From JAUCQB01 sp964586235 (lineage in GTDB: Bacteria; Planctomycetota; Phycisphaerae; UBA1845; PWPN01), in assembly GCA_964586235.1 (NCBI GenBank), contig CAZPIO010000006.1, forward strand, positions 43,157 to 107,156: a stretch of 64,000 nucleotides of DNA, read 5' to 3'. This document shows positions 45,201 to 54,735 of this stretch, in pieces (the stretch's first letter is position 1; each line of letters begins with the position of its first letter). The translations under genes were made by a program, and so were the position numbers. The notes beneath the pieces are model-generated. The model was not told where the DNA came from. It ran no database searches and saw nothing but the letters and a program-made list of their open reading frames with translations.

Positions 45201-45363
45201 GCGAAACAGCTTTGGCCCGCTCCACAACAGGCAATATCTCGAGAAAGGCAACAACTGGTGGATCGGCCCCGAGTCTTTCACCGACGAAGCCCATTGGACC
45301 AATCGTTACATGCTCGCTCCGTACGGACTGATCGCGGGAGCCGAACTGATGATCTTGGAATAA
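42253..45363 (+). CDS. Secreted GH106-like alpha-L-rhamnosidase
   Basis: 1036 residues, lipoprotein signal with lipobox LCASC (about residues 13-17) and a GAGAGGA ribosome site. The opening RPAPFWSWNDALVEEELRWQVQQLKVAGHGGFFMHPR and WLYDEDKWPSGFAGG are hallmarks of the GH106-type barrel. ALLEAFLNAGGKVIFAGQVP belongs to the middle glutamine-amidotransferase-like domain, and the end is a galactose-binding-like beta domain. Such enzymes release L-rhamnose from plant or algal polysaccharides such as pectin or ulvan. The actual substrate is inferred. The 380 bp upstream show no clear promoter or gene. Confidence 0.72.
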   Translation: MRFRIAIILAAGLCASCNKVSRESDNMGFRSPSNLYRPAPFWSWNDALVEEELRWQVQQLKVAGHGGFFMHPRVGLETEYLSDEWFEKINACVDEARRTGMLAWLYDEDKWPSGFAGGWLNRKFPETRGVGLVGSVVKPEAINETLADAGTVAVFAIDKDDHGNVRSSRRLKPGDVTRAGEIVFAYQTRPYANNNWFNGETYPDILNPDAMGKFLDITMEGYNQRFRGDYGQAIPGIFTDEPNFLPQVEAGLHAIPWTRNLAGLFQQRFGYDLVDCLDALACRRPGFQKVRHDYHRFLTERFIESFSRPYGELCQQLGLQLTGHWLWEDSLQAQTMHIGAAMPHYEYEQVPGIDHLRRNIEDPLTLKQVASAAHQFGRNQVLCEIFGVSGQDFTFEDAKWIGDFHLALGVNYFCPHLTLYSFTGDRKRDYPPTFSYHQPYWDRMSVINDYFARIGWLTREGEFRTKILVLHPIASAWSFFSRFEECPEADFYNKELVSLQNALLGQHLDFDYGDEIILARHGRVEGRTLRVASHGSYEVVVVPPSFTWAVETVALLEAFLNAGGKVIFAGQVPTAIGGEPLPDRWASIAGHANARTLANEPAAVAGALDAIGARDVTVTGSDGREIESILCHHRQRGDQHIYFFCNTSRQATYNARISVTASGAPFLCDLVSGELRRIPGRISDGRLVLAHRFDPVGSLAIMIDPKLSPAGRESERREASRESLPPRWSFARTHPNTLVLDRCRWAMNDGPLSEPAPVWKVRRAAFDAAGLQEYWGIQPWVLAQKGIKPTRSVKVEMRFSFKSEIDQPDAFLVVELAENFRILFNGQEIPVDPSQWHWDKKFRKMPIGSRIRKGNNDLLLTTTYEPGVEIEDIFIIGDFATRQVGDSQYVLAAEPDTLSIGDWVPQGYHFYAGNMSYRQSFPRPRQAGRRTMLRLNKPAGTLFEVRLNDRTAGLLAWQPWEVDITDFLQDGSNDLEIIVYGSLRNSFGPLHNRQYLEKGNNWWIGPESFTDEAHWTNRYMLAPYGLIAGAELMILE

Positions 45364-45434
45364 TCGCCAAAGGGGCATATGCTCTTGTGGAGCGATCGAC
45401 GGCCAGGAAGCGAATCCTTACGGGGTGTTTGTGA

Positions 45435-47477
45435 ATGGGCGTATCTCTCGACGGGCAGAGGGCTGACGGCACGGGGCTGATCAAGTGGGATCCCTGGCTC
45501 GAGCCGTATGCGGACCACCTGCGCCGGCGCTATGGTCGCTACCAGGCGGCCCTCAAGCACCTGATCGATGCGTTTGGCTCGCTCGATGCGGTGAGCCGCG
45601 GGCACGAGTATTTCGGCCTGAACCGGGGTGAGCGCGACGGGCAGCCCGGCGTGTGGTACCGCGAATGGGCCCCGGGGGCACAGGGCCTGTATCTGACCGG
45701 CGATTTCAACGGCTGGAATCGGCGGTCCCATCCGCTGGATCGAGATGAATTCGGCGTCTGGAGCCTGTTCCTGCCGGACGACGAATACGCCGACCGACTG
45801 ACCCACGCGAGCAAGCTCAAGGTACACGTGCGTGCCTCGGCAGGCGGGCGGGACCGCGTCCCCGCGTACATCCGGCGGGTGATACACGACGAGAAGACCC
45901 TGGACTGGGCCGGACAGTACTGGCATCCCGCGACGCCCTGGGCCTGGGTGCAGGCCGCCCCGCGCATCCGCAGCCCGCGCATATACGAGGCCCACGTCGG
46001 CATGGCCACCCAGCAGGAGCGCATCGGCACCTATCGCGAGTTCACCGAACAGGTGCTCCCGCGCATCGCCGGCGCCGGATACAACGCCGTGCAGTTGATG
46101 GCCATCCAGGAGCACCCCTACTACGCTTCATTCGGCTACCACGTGAGCAGCTTCTTCGCCCCGTCGTCGCGATTCGGCACTCCCGAGGACCTGAAACAAC
46201 TGATCGACACCGCCCACGGGCTCGGCCTGCTCGTGCTGCTCGACATCGTGCACAGTCATTCCGTCAAGAACATCAACGAGGGGCTCAATCGGTTTGACGG
46301 GACGGATCATCAGTATTTTCACGCCGGGCCGCGAGGCGAGCACCCGGCATGGGACTCGCTCCTGTTCGACTACTCCAAGACCGAGGTGCTGCGCTTTCTG
46401 CTCAGTAACGTGCGCTACTGGCTCGAGGAGTTCCGCTTTGACGGCTTGCGCTTCGACGGCATCACCAGCATGATGTACCTGCACCACGGGTTCAAGACGT
46501 TCTCCTCGTATGACGACTACCTGGTTCACGACGTGGACGAGGATGCTGTCGTCTACCTGCAATTGGCCAACCGGATCGCCCATGAGGTGAACCCGAACAC
46601 CATCACGATTGCGGAAGACGTATCCGGAATGGTGGGGCTTGGCCGGCCCCTCGAGGAAGGGGGCATCGGGTTCGATTACCGGCTGGCGATGGGGATCCCC
46701 GACTACTGGATCAAGCTGCTCAAGGATTACCGGGACGAGCAGTGGAACATGGGGGAGATCTGCCACACGCTCACCAACCGCCGCCGGGCTGAAAAGCACA
46801 TCGCCTATGCCGAGAGCCACGACCAGGCCCTGGTCGGCGACAAGACCATCGCGTTCCGGCTGATGGATGCGGACATGTACTGGCTGATGAGCAAGGCCGG
46901 CGGGACCAACCTGATCATCGAGCGGGGCATGGCCTTGCACAAGATGATCCGGCTGATCACCTTCGCCCTCGGCGGGGAGGGGTATCTCAACTTCATGGGC
47001 AACGAGTTCGGGCACCCGGAGTGGATCGACTTCCCGCGGGAGGGCAACCATTTCTCATTCAAGTATGCCCGCAGGCAATGGTCGCTGCAGGACGATCCGC
47101 TGCTGCGCTACCGCGATCTCGCCGCCTTCGACCGCGAACTCCAGGCATTAGACGAACGGTTCGACCTCCTGGCCTCGCCGGAGACCGAGGTCATTCACAC
47201 CGACGAGGACTGCAAGCTGATCGCATACCGGCGCGGTTCGCTGCTGTTCATCTTCAACTTTCACCCGACCAACTCGCACGCGGACTACCGCATCGGCGTC
47301 ACCGAACCGGCCGACTACAAGGTCATTCTCAACACCGATGATTTCTGGTTCGGCGGCCATGGAATCGTCGTCGCGGGGCAGGTCTACCCCTGCCAGAACC
47401 ACCCGGCCCACGGCCGCCACCAGAGCATTCAGATCTACATTCCCACCCGCACGGCACAGGTGCTGGCGCGCGTGTGA
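45435..47477 (+). CDS. glgB: 1,4-alpha-glucan branching enzyme, eukaryote-type (GH13_8)
   Basis: 680 residues. A starch-binding CBM48 domain (VWYREWAPGAQGLYLTGDFNGWNRR) precedes the GH13 barrel. Catalytic residues are Asp341 (GLRFDGITSMMY), Glu394 (TIAEDVSG) and Asp463 (AYAESHDQALVGDK). The length and the motifs HSHSVKNINEGLN and YFHAGPRGEHPAWDSLLFDY place it with the eukaryotic/GH13_8 branching enzymes rather than the common bacterial GlgB. It forms alpha-1,6 branches in glycogen. It stands alone with no glgA/C nearby, 71 bp after the rhamnosidase. Confidence 0.9.
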   Translation: MGVSLDGQRADGTGLIKWDPWLEPYADHLRRRYGRYQAALKHLIDAFGSLDAVSRGHEYFGLNRGERDGQPGVWYREWAPGAQGLYLTGDFNGWNRRSHPLDRDEFGVWSLFLPDDEYADRLTHASKLKVHVRASAGGRDRVPAYIRRVIHDEKTLDWAGQYWHPATPWAWVQAAPRIRSPRIYEAHVGMATQQERIGTYREFTEQVLPRIAGAGYNAVQLMAIQEHPYYASFGYHVSSFFAPSSRFGTPEDLKQLIDTAHGLGLLVLLDIVHSHSVKNINEGLNRFDGTDHQYFHAGPRGEHPAWDSLLFDYSKTEVLRFLLSNVRYWLEEFRFDGLRFDGITSMMYLHHGFKTFSSYDDYLVHDVDEDAVVYLQLANRIAHEVNPNTITIAEDVSGMVGLGRPLEEGGIGFDYRLAMGIPDYWIKLLKDYRDEQWNMGEICHTLTNRRRAEKHIAYAESHDQALVGDKTIAFRLMDADMYWLMSKAGGTNLIIERGMALHKMIRLITFALGGEGYLNFMGNEFGHPEWIDFPREGNHFSFKYARRQWSLQDDPLLRYRDLAAFDRELQALDERFDLLASPETEVIHTDEDCKLIAYRRGSLLFIFNFHPTNSHADYRIGVTEPADYKVILNTDDFWFGGHGIVVAGQVYPCQNHPAHGRHQSIQIYIPTRTAQVLARV

Positions 47478-47570
47478 TTGAGTTTTCGGGGGTTCCGCTG
47501 CACGGTGCCGTGGACCGCCCGCCCCAGGCTCGATCGGAGGTGTCTGCCGGCCCGCGCGCTGGCGGACCGG

Positions 47571-50500
47571 TCACGACATCGGCGGTTCCGTCTGCCTGCC
47601 CGGGCCCTGCACGACCGGCAAGACGCCCTCGATCGACCGGATGTGGACGTCCTGCTGCGGGAACGGGATCTCGATGCCCGCCTTGCGAAGCTCGGCGTTG
47701 AGCGCATTCAACAGTTCGTGCCTGGTCTGGCCCAGCTTGTCCACTCCGGAAACGAAAACCAGCACGTTGAAATCCAGCGAACTGGCCCCCAGCCCGACGA
47801 AGAACACCAGCGGCGCCGGGTCGCGCAGCACCAGCGCGTTCTCACTGACCACCCGCCGGAGGATGCGTTCGACCTGCGCGGTGTCCGAACCGTAAGCCAC
47901 GCCCACCGGTATCGTGAGACGCTGAATCGAATCCGACAGCGTCCAGTTGACCACCTTGCCGGTGACAAACTCCTTGTTGGGGATGATCAGCTCCTTGCGG
48001 TCCCAGCCCATGACCGTGGTCGCCCGGATGTGGATCCGGCTGATCGTCCCGCTGATATCGCCCACCGTCACGGTGTCTCCGACACGGATGGGCCGCTCGA
48101 ACAGCAGGATCAGGCCCGACACGAAGTTGGCAAATATCTCCTGGAGCCCGAAGCCCAGGCCGACGGTGATCGCGGCGACGAGCCACTGCACGCTGCTCCA
48201 GCCGATGCCCACAAAGCCGAAAGCCAGCACGATGCCCACGACCGTGATGGTATACCGCGACACGGTGATGATCGCGTACCGCTCGCCCGCCATGATCGGC
48301 AGACGCGGCAGGATGGTGATTTCCAGGAAGGCCGCCACGTTCTTGGCTGCGATCACCGTCATGATCAGGGTCGCGACGGCCAAGGCCGCGTCGGCGAGGG
48401 TGATCGTCGCGTTCGGATACAGCGGAACCTTTCTGAAGAAGCTCAGGGCGGGCAGGATATCCACCCAGATATACCACATCCCCAGCGCGAAGATCAGCAG
48501 GGTCGTGGCATTGAACAGTTGCCTGGCCTGGCCGCTCAACGCCGCAATGTCCGGCTCCGGCTCTTCGGGCGGTGTCGACGGTTCTTCCTCGATTCCGGCC
48601 GCACTCTCGCGAGCCAGTTCGGCCTGTTTCTCGGCCAGACGCTTGCGGGCCCGGGCGATGGCCAGCTTGCGGTGCGTCAGAAACAGCCAGCGGAGGACCA
48701 GGCCGCGGAGCAGGAGCACGAACAACACGAACCAGGCCGTGCGGTGGACCCGGGACATGAGTTGAAGCGCCGTGTAGTAATACCCAACGAGCGTCAGCAC
48801 ACTCATCGCCACCGGAATGCCGACGAGGCCCAGGTACCAGAACAGGCGGCATCGATCCAGCGGCCCGCCACGGTTGCGTGCGATACGCTCGGCGAAAATG
48901 CCCTTGCTCGGCCGGAGGATAATCGCCGCGAAGACGGCGAGCGCCGCCATCGCCGCCAGGTATCCCGGACGGGACGCGCTTCCCTTCCAGTCGGCGCCCA
49001 CCTGGAACCGCTCGACCAGCACACCCATGAAAACCAGCGGCAGACTGATGGCCATCAACCAGAGCAGATTCATCCGCACCATCCGCAGAACCGAGGGCGC
49101 CCAGCCCAGATGAGCCTCCGCCACACCCTTCGGCCGGAGCACCTCACGGATGCTGGCGTAGATCAGAAACAGGAAAGCCACTCGGCTCAGGGCGAAGCCC
49201 ACGGTCTTGGTCACATCCGAGGCACCCGGCGACGCCTCCAGCCGCCAGGCAAGCAGCCAGAACAACAGCGGCCAGGAAACGCTCAGCAGCACGGTGTAGG
49301 CAACGGCAATCGCTGTCGGAACGAACGAGGTGTTGAGCTTCTGTCGGGCCCGGTCACCTGCCTCGGCAAGACGATCGCAGAAATACCTGCGACGGCCGAT
49401 CACGAACAGCAGAATCAGCACGATGAAACCCACGGTCGCCGGGTTGGTTCGAGCATCCTGTCTCAGCGCGCCGGGTATCTCGCCCCACTGCGCTTCGCGA
49501 AACATCTTCGTGTAGGCGCGCCACGCGTCGAGCATCCCGCGCAACGTCAGCTCTTCATCACTGCGAAGCCACAAGAAGCGCTCGTCAATGTAGTCCTGGT
49601 AAGACTCCGTCCGGGCGATCAGGGCCTCGGTAACCTCCTGGAGTTCGATCAACCGCCGTAGGTAGTCGCTGCAGTCCGTCAGCAGAGCTTGCAGGCCTTC
49701 TCGCTGCTTCTCATCGAGACTGGTCAGCTCCTTGCGAATGTCCTCCCGCCTCTCGATCCATGCCGGGTCGACCCGGCTGACCGCCGCGTCGATCACCGGG
49801 CGGATGTCAGGCAGGCTGTCCCGCTGCCTGCGCAGGTCGATCAATTCCACCTCGATGTCGGCACTGGTTCCCTGCAACTGCCGCAGGCGGCGCCGCAAGT
49901 CCCTGATCCTGGGTAGATCGATCCGCTCCCTTCGCAGCATCATGCCCATCGCCCGCGTCACCCCGGCCGCTTCCACCTTGGCCCGCACCACCTCGGCCCT
50001 CGTGGTGATGTGGTTCAAGAGCGCCTGCCGGGTATCGCGCTCTTCAGTCACCTGCTTTTCCTTCTGAAGGATCTCGTCGCGCTTGCCGGCGAGCTGGGTA
50101 ACCTTCTCGGCCAGGGCGGCGATGTCGCGGGCCACGGGCGCACCGTCGGCCTGGGCCCGCCGCCGGGCCTCCTCCGCCTCCTTGGCCAGGCGAGCCGTAT
50201 CCTCTTGACGGCGGCGGGTGATCGCATCCTGCCAGAACTTGACCAGTCTCTCATTTCGCGACACGTGTTGGGCCACAAGGTCGCGCTGCACGCGCAGGAG
50301 CTCGACCGACGCGTCGTAACCGGCCAGTTCCTGCGAGTAGGCGGCACGCTCGCGATCCCTGGCCATGGCCCGAGCCTGCTCGTACATCCGCCCGGCCTCT
50401 GCCACCGCCGGCGGCCCCGGAGGCGCAACGGCCTCGGCAAGCTCCTTGTCGATCTCCTCGCGGCGCTGCCGGATCTGGGCTCTGCGATCGGATCGACGCT

Positions 50501-50987
50501 TCGGTTCCTTCTCGAGTTCCGCCAGACGCTGCCGGCTCCTGGCGAGCTCCGACTCCGCCGCCCCCAACTCCTGCTGAAGCTGGGACACGGTCCTGTCAGC
50601 CACCTCCGAAGGCATGGAGGTCGCCCTGGCAAATCGCTTCAGCTCGTCCTCAGCCGCCTGGAGCTGCACGGGGACATCCTTGATTGCCTTCTCATAGGCG
50701 CTCGAACGCCCGGCCCACTGGTCGGCGCTGCTCAACTCATCCAGGGCCTTCTTGTAGAAGTCGATCGCCTTGGCCCGTGCGGCCTCGTCGAGCTGCGGAT
50801 CCGACTCCGCCTGTTTGATCCGCTCCTGAACGGTCAGGGGGCTCAGTTCGGTCGAAGGGACTTCGGCCGGCTGGGTGGCCGGGACAGTTGTTCCTTGCTG
50901 GGCAGTCGCTGCCCCCGACCCCACGGCCAAGTCGATCCAGACGAACGCGCCGAGAACAAGAAGCCGTTTGACTGCAGAGTCATTCAT
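47571..50987 (-). CDS. Giant mechanosensitive channel (MscK/MscM-type)
   Basis: 1138 residues. An export signal (about 10-30) is followed by a periplasmic domain of about 450 residues rich in coiled coil (PSTELSPLTVQERIKQAESDP, long K/E/Q-rich helices). A bundle of about 8-10 transmembrane helices (about 495-890) and a C-terminal MscS core come next, with pore helix GLGFGLQEIFANFVSGLILLFERP and the beta domain GDTVTVGDISGTISRIHIRATTV. It opens under membrane tension to release solutes. A TATAAT -10 element lies at 51069-51074 on the minus strand, without a clear -35. Confidence 0.88.
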   Translation of the reverse strand: MNDSAVKRLLVLGAFVWIDLAVGSGAATAQQGTTVPATQPAEVPSTELSPLTVQERIKQAESDPQLDEAARAKAIDFYKKALDELSSADQWAGRSSAYEKAIKDVPVQLQAAEDELKRFARATSMPSEVADRTVSQLQQELGAAESELARSRQRLAELEKEPKRRSDRRAQIRQRREEIDKELAEAVAPPGPPAVAEAGRMYEQARAMARDRERAAYSQELAGYDASVELLRVQRDLVAQHVSRNERLVKFWQDAITRRRQEDTARLAKEAEEARRRAQADGAPVARDIAALAEKVTQLAGKRDEILQKEKQVTEERDTRQALLNHITTRAEVVRAKVEAAGVTRAMGMMLRRERIDLPRIRDLRRRLRQLQGTSADIEVELIDLRRQRDSLPDIRPVIDAAVSRVDPAWIERREDIRKELTSLDEKQREGLQALLTDCSDYLRRLIELQEVTEALIARTESYQDYIDERFLWLRSDEELTLRGMLDAWRAYTKMFREAQWGEIPGALRQDARTNPATVGFIVLILLFVIGRRRYFCDRLAEAGDRARQKLNTSFVPTAIAVAYTVLLSVSWPLLFWLLAWRLEASPGASDVTKTVGFALSRVAFLFLIYASIREVLRPKGVAEAHLGWAPSVLRMVRMNLLWLMAISLPLVFMGVLVERFQVGADWKGSASRPGYLAAMAALAVFAAIILRPSKGIFAERIARNRGGPLDRCRLFWYLGLVGIPVAMSVLTLVGYYYTALQLMSRVHRTAWFVLFVLLLRGLVLRWLFLTHRKLAIARARKRLAEKQAELARESAAGIEEEPSTPPEEPEPDIAALSGQARQLFNATTLLIFALGMWYIWVDILPALSFFRKVPLYPNATITLADAALAVATLIMTVIAAKNVAAFLEITILPRLPIMAGERYAIITVSRYTITVVGIVLAFGFVGIGWSSVQWLVAAITVGLGFGLQEIFANFVSGLILLFERPIRVGDTVTVGDISGTISRIHIRATTVMGWDRKELIIPNKEFVTGKVVNWTLSDSIQRLTIPVGVAYGSDTAQVERILRRVVSENALVLRDPAPLVFFVGLGASSLDFNVLVFVSGVDKLGQTRHELLNALNAELRKAGIEIPFPQQDVHIRSIEGVLPVVQGPGRQTEPPMS

Positions 50988-51414
50988 GGCAATTGCCGCT
51001 CAAGACCGACATCGAGGCCACCCGTCGCCCTTCTCAAGACCCAACGCAAAGCCTCTGGTGAGGGGGTTATTATACGCCGACCTGCCAACAGGCACGACGG
51101 CCCCGGCCTGGCCAGGTCCCTGTTTGCCGATGCCGGCATCGCCGTGGCCGGAGGCCTCGTACGACAGCAGCCGCCGGCCCACCCATCCGTTCGGGGCCTC
51201 CCGGGTCATTGGGGATTCCCACCCTTATGACTGCCCAAGGGAGAACGAATTCGGCCGAGGGAGGCGGCCCGGAGAGTCCCCGGCCGGGCTAAGCCACGCC
51301 CGTATGCTGCTGCCCTGTCAGCAGTGCCAGGCTCGCTCAGACCGGCCCCCGCCAGGTCGGCTGCCATCCTTTGATGGATGCCCTCCCGACCCGACGACCG
51401 GGGAAACCGCCCTA

Positions 51415-51444
51415 TTGTCAGACACTCCGGGAATCGCGTATACT
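51415..51444 (+). promoter_or_regulatory. Sigma70-type promoter of the prepilin operon
   Basis: TTGTCA (51415-51420), an 18-bp spacer and TATACT (51439-51444), about 70 bp before the prepilin ATG. It is the best promoter match in the 527-bp gap that otherwise holds only the 5' leader of the mechanosensitive channel. Confidence 0.55.
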
Positions 51445-51514
51445 GAAGTAAGCAGACGGCTAATGAGACCAGAACAATCCTTTCTTCAGAAGCCAAGATA
51501 ATTCGGATGTGGTC

Positions 51515-52366
51515 ATGAACACCGGAAACTACAACCGTTGCACGAGACACAGGCCCGGCGGCGCGGGGTTCACGCTTATTGAACTGCTCGTCGTCGTGGC
51601 AATCATCGCCCTGCTCATATCGATCCTCCTGCCATCCCTCTCCAGGGCCAGGGAGCAGGCCAAGATGACCACCTGCCTGGCAAACCTCAAAACCCTCGGC
51701 ACGGCCTCCGCCGCATACATCCTCAACGAGAAAGAACGCTTCTGCTGGATGCGGAAGACCTTTCTCCACGGCGGCAAAAAAGGGAACGGCGAGGTCAACT
51801 GGGGCGGCTGGAACACTCCGCCCAAGGATCGCCCGCTCAACAAGTACGTCTATCGGAGCAAGCTGGGCGACAACACTGTTGATCTTCCCGCCTTTCGCTG
51901 CGCCTCCGATTTCGGCGTCCGCCTGAACAACGAGCCTGACAGCGTCCACACCGACGGCTCCGGCTACGACGTTCTGGGCACCAGCTACCAGTCCAACCAC
52001 AATTGGGCATCGTACGCTGACAGCTCCTCCGACATGCCACCGGGCGGAGAAGGCTACACGGGGACGGCCCTCGACGAGCGGATTGCCTACCTGGAAGAGA
52101 GCATCGTCCGCATCATGTTGAAGAAGGCCCCCAGTCGCTTTATCCTCCTGTACGAAGACCCGGCCGACTGGGCCTTGAACACTGCCGACCGCTTCATCCC
52201 CGGCTACAAGGTCACCTCCTGGCACCAGAAACCGAATTACCACTCGATGGCCTTTCTCGACGGGCACGCGCAGTATCTGCTGGTCGACTATCTGAAGAAC
52301 ACCCGCCTGCGGCACACCAGCGGCACCGGCCAGTGGATCGCCAGGCAGGATTACCGGGAGCGTTGA
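51515..52366 (+). CDS. Type II pseudopilin-like / DUF1559-type prepilin
   Basis: 283 residues from the ATG at 51515 (a GTG two codons earlier is possible). The class III signal is perfect: basic leader, Gly cut site and GFTLIELLVVVAIIALLISILLPSL. A globular extracellular domain follows. Near the end, NYHSMAFLDGHAQYLL is the H-x9-DG-type motif that marks the huge DUF1559 prepilin family of Planctomycetota. It would be processed by a prepilin peptidase and built into a pseudopilus. The downstream gene begins 6 bp later. Confidence 0.82.
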   Translation: MNTGNYNRCTRHRPGGAGFTLIELLVVVAIIALLISILLPSLSRAREQAKMTTCLANLKTLGTASAAYILNEKERFCWMRKTFLHGGKKGNGEVNWGGWNTPPKDRPLNKYVYRSKLGDNTVDLPAFRCASDFGVRLNNEPDSVHTDGSGYDVLGTSYQSNHNWASYADSSSDMPPGGEGYTGTALDERIAYLEESIVRIMLKKAPSRFILLYEDPADWALNTADRFIPGYKVTSWHQKPNYHSMAFLDGHAQYLLVDYLKNTRLRHTSGTGQWIARQDYRER

Positions 52367-52372
52367 CCGCCG

Positions 52373-52840
52373 ATGTTGTTGTGGTTCGCCTCACCCAAGC
52401 AGCCCGACGGCCGGCAGAGCCGGACCAGGACGGTCATGCAGATCTGCGCCGCAGTCGCGATCCTCGGCCTGGCCGCGTTCTTCGCTTTCCGCGGCTCTTC
52501 CGAGGATGAGCAGCTCGACACCCCCGAGTCGGCCGTTACCTACATTTGCTGGCACGACGGCCACACCTTCAAGCTCACCCCGGCCCAATGGGACGATCTG
52601 CTCAAGCAGGGCGAGGTCGGCCATGTTGCCAAGGGAAGCCCAGGCCCGGCCTCCGAAGGCCGCGAGCAACGCGGCGGCTCCAGCGGCGGCCCCATTCGCG
52701 CCGTCCGCTGCCCCCAGTGCAAGCAGTTCTCCTGCGTCACGGCCCTCGACTGCGCTGATGGCACCCAGGTCCCCAGCGTCACCCGCGACGGCCAGGTCGG
52801 GCGGTGCCCCCCGGCCGGCCAGGCTCCACAGAGCCGGTGA
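52373..52840 (+). CDS. Membrane-anchored protein with CxxC pair
   Basis: 155 residues. One transmembrane helix (about 22-40) follows a short cytoplasmic N-terminus. The outer part contains TYICWHDGHTFKLTP and a later CPQCKQFSC zinc-type pair. The second half is low in structure, with Gly/Ser-rich stretches. It follows the prepilin gene by 6 bp and is probably co-expressed and co-functional with it. No family is recognised. Confidence 0.6.
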   Translation: MLLWFASPKQPDGRQSRTRTVMQICAAVAILGLAAFFAFRGSSEDEQLDTPESAVTYICWHDGHTFKLTPAQWDDLLKQGEVGHVAKGSPGPASEGREQRGGSSGGPIRAVRCPQCKQFSCVTALDCADGTQVPSVTRDGQVGRCPPAGQAPQSR

Positions 52841-53037
52841 TCGACGAGTCCACGCCGGCGGATCGCTGCGTTCACTCCAGGATCAGAAGACGGACAGATA
52901 AGAGGGTGCGGAGACCGGCACAACCCACTCGAAGGCCGAACTGCGTCGCGGCGGGTTGCGGCCGGATGAGATGGATGCAACCATTCACGTTGCGGCCTGG
53001 AAGGCCTGGCACCGCGACTCCGCCTCGCGCTCCGGGT

Positions 53038-53811
53038 CTACTTCTGTTCCTCGTGTTGTTTCAGGAGGGTCTCGAGGTTGTCGCGGATCTGGGCGGCGTC
53101 CTCGAACCGCTCCTCCGCGACGGCGTCGGCCAGTTGCTGCTTGAGCTTGCGGATCGGATCGACGGGCAGTTGCCTGCGGATCTCCCGCCGCAGCGACTTG
53201 AGGATAACGACCTCGGCACTGTGATTGTAAGCTTTGAGATCAGCGAACTTCTTGAAGAACTCGCGGATGCTCACCAGGCCCCGTTCGACGTGGGCCAGGG
53301 CGGTCAACTGCTGGCCGTTGCGTATCGCCGACAGGGCCTTGGCCCGCGTGCTCATCATGATGATGTACGGCCGGTATCCTTCCAGGGCGAGTCGGTCGGA
53401 CTCCTCCTCGGCATACTTGGCACACAGGTCCAGCACCTCCAGGTTCCGCTGAGTGTCGCGGACCACGGCCTCGTACTCCTCAAGCGCGAAGTTGGCCAGG
53501 TACCGCTGGTAGTATTGCAGGCTCTCGTCTCGCAGGGCCCTGCTCTCTTCAGGACTGAGAGCAAAACCGAGGTCTGTCCCATTGCGCCGCTGATGGGCCT
53601 CCAGCCGGGCGCGTTGATATTCGAGCAGGGATTCGTGGTTGAAGGGCCGGGTGCCATCCGGACGTCCCTCGGTCTCCATCTGGAGCACGCCCAGATCCAC
53701 CCGCATCTGGATTTTGACCCGGTTGTCCAGCCCTCGGATCTTGCGCACGCTGACCTGACCGGGCTCATGCGGCCAATTGTCAATGATCGGTTGCAGATCC
53801 TTGGACTGCAT
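53038..53811 (-). CDS. Protein with C-terminal UVR motif
   Basis: 257 residues from the ATG at 53811, which has GGAG 6 nt upstream; the 299-residue frame from 53937 adds an unlikely leader. The body is helical and charged, with few hydrophobic stretches. The C-terminus (KLKQQLADAVAEERFEDAAQIRDNLETLLKQ) is the UVR (UvrB/UvrC interaction) motif, here on a protein that is neither UvrB nor UvrC. It may bind nucleotide-excision or Clp-type partners, as McsA-like proteins do. A 324-bp gap follows toward the redoxin gene and shows no feature. Confidence 0.68.
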   Translation of the reverse strand: MQSKDLQPIIDNWPHEPGQVSVRKIRGLDNRVKIQMRVDLGVLQMETEGRPDGTRPFNHESLLEYQRARLEAHQRRNGTDLGFALSPEESRALRDESLQYYQRYLANFALEEYEAVVRDTQRNLEVLDLCAKYAEEESDRLALEGYRPYIIMMSTRAKALSAIRNGQQLTALAHVERGLVSIREFFKKFADLKAYNHSAEVVILKSLRREIRRQLPVDPIRKLKQQLADAVAEERFEDAAQIRDNLETLLKQHEEQK

Positions 53812-54135
53812 TCTCAACTCCGCCCCAGCCGGTGTCACGGCGACCCCAAAGACTCGGCTTGACGCCTCCGCTTCCTCCTTATCATACGCGTTCTCCAAGC
53901 GCGACTCCACAGGGCGTTCGCCTGACGGACGATCCACTGGTCAGGCCGGGAATCGGTGACTAGACTCTTTTTTGAACGGCCTTTGCTCGGGCAATCCTCA
54001 CAAAGAGGAGGCTGCCACGACGGCGCAGCGGGCCGGTGGTTCTGTTTACCATCAAGCTGTATCTATTGTGCTTTGGCTGATTATCCCTCTTTCTCGGGTT
54101 CCTGATCGGGGGCCCGTAACCCAGGAGAATGAACA

Positions 54136-54735
54136 ATGAGAACAAAATGGGTCGTGTCGGTAACGATGGCGGCAGTCGTGGGTGGTCTGCTCTACGGCAT
54201 CTCCCTGGCGGCGGGAGCGGGTAAGGGCGTGGAACCTGGCCAGGCGGCGCCCGACCTTGCCCTGAAGGACACCTACGGCAAGGAGTTCAAGCTCTCCGAC
54301 TTCAAGGGCAAGATCGTGGTCCTGGAGTGGGTCAACAAAGGTTGCCCGGTCAGCAAAGGCGCCCATGAGAAACAGGAGATGCAGAAGGTCTACAAGAAGT
54401 ACGCCGGAAAGGGCGTCGTCTGGCTGGGAATCGATTCGACCGAGGGAGCCAAGCCCGAGGAAAACCGCGTGTACGCGGCCGAGATGTCGCTGGCATACCC
54501 GATCCTTCATGACCCGGATGCGATCGCGGCCAATGCCTATGGTGCCAAGCGAACGCCCCACATGTTTGTCATCGACAAGGACGGAAAGCTCGTCTACGCC
54601 GGGGCGATCGATGACAAGGCAAGCAAGAACTATGTCGCAGCAGCTATTGACGATCTCCTGGCCGGCAAGCCCGTGTCGAAGCCCCGGACGGAGGCTTACG
54701 GCTGTACGCTCAAGAACTCGAAGTTGGGTTCGTGA
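54136..54735 (+). CDS. Exported redoxin (AhpC/TSA-like)
   Basis: 199 residues. A hydrophobic signal (about 6-27) leads to a thioredoxin-fold domain: GQAAPDLALKDTYGKEFKLSDFKGK, active site NKGCPVSK with a single Cys, WLGIDST and TPHMFVIDKDGKLVYAG. The CxxC is reduced to C-PVS, as in the redoxins that act with another thiol donor. It likely works in periplasmic thiol-disulfide control or peroxide handling. AGGAGA is present upstream. Confidence 0.82.
   Translation: MRTKWVVSVTMAAVVGGLLYGISLAAGAGKGVEPGQAAPDLALKDTYGKEFKLSDFKGKIVVLEWVNKGCPVSKGAHEKQEMQKVYKKYAGKGVVWLGIDSTEGAKPEENRVYAAEMSLAYPILHDPDAIAANAYGAKRTPHMFVIDKDGKLVYAGAIDDKASKNYVAAAIDDLLAGKPVSKPRTEAYGCTLKNSKLGS

Noticed and set aside
47478..49661. 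727-codon ORF on the plus strand across the mechanosensitive channel gene.
   Set aside because: The translation is a His/Arg/Gln-rich low-complexity shadow of the high-GC channel gene, which itself has transmembrane helices and an MscS core.
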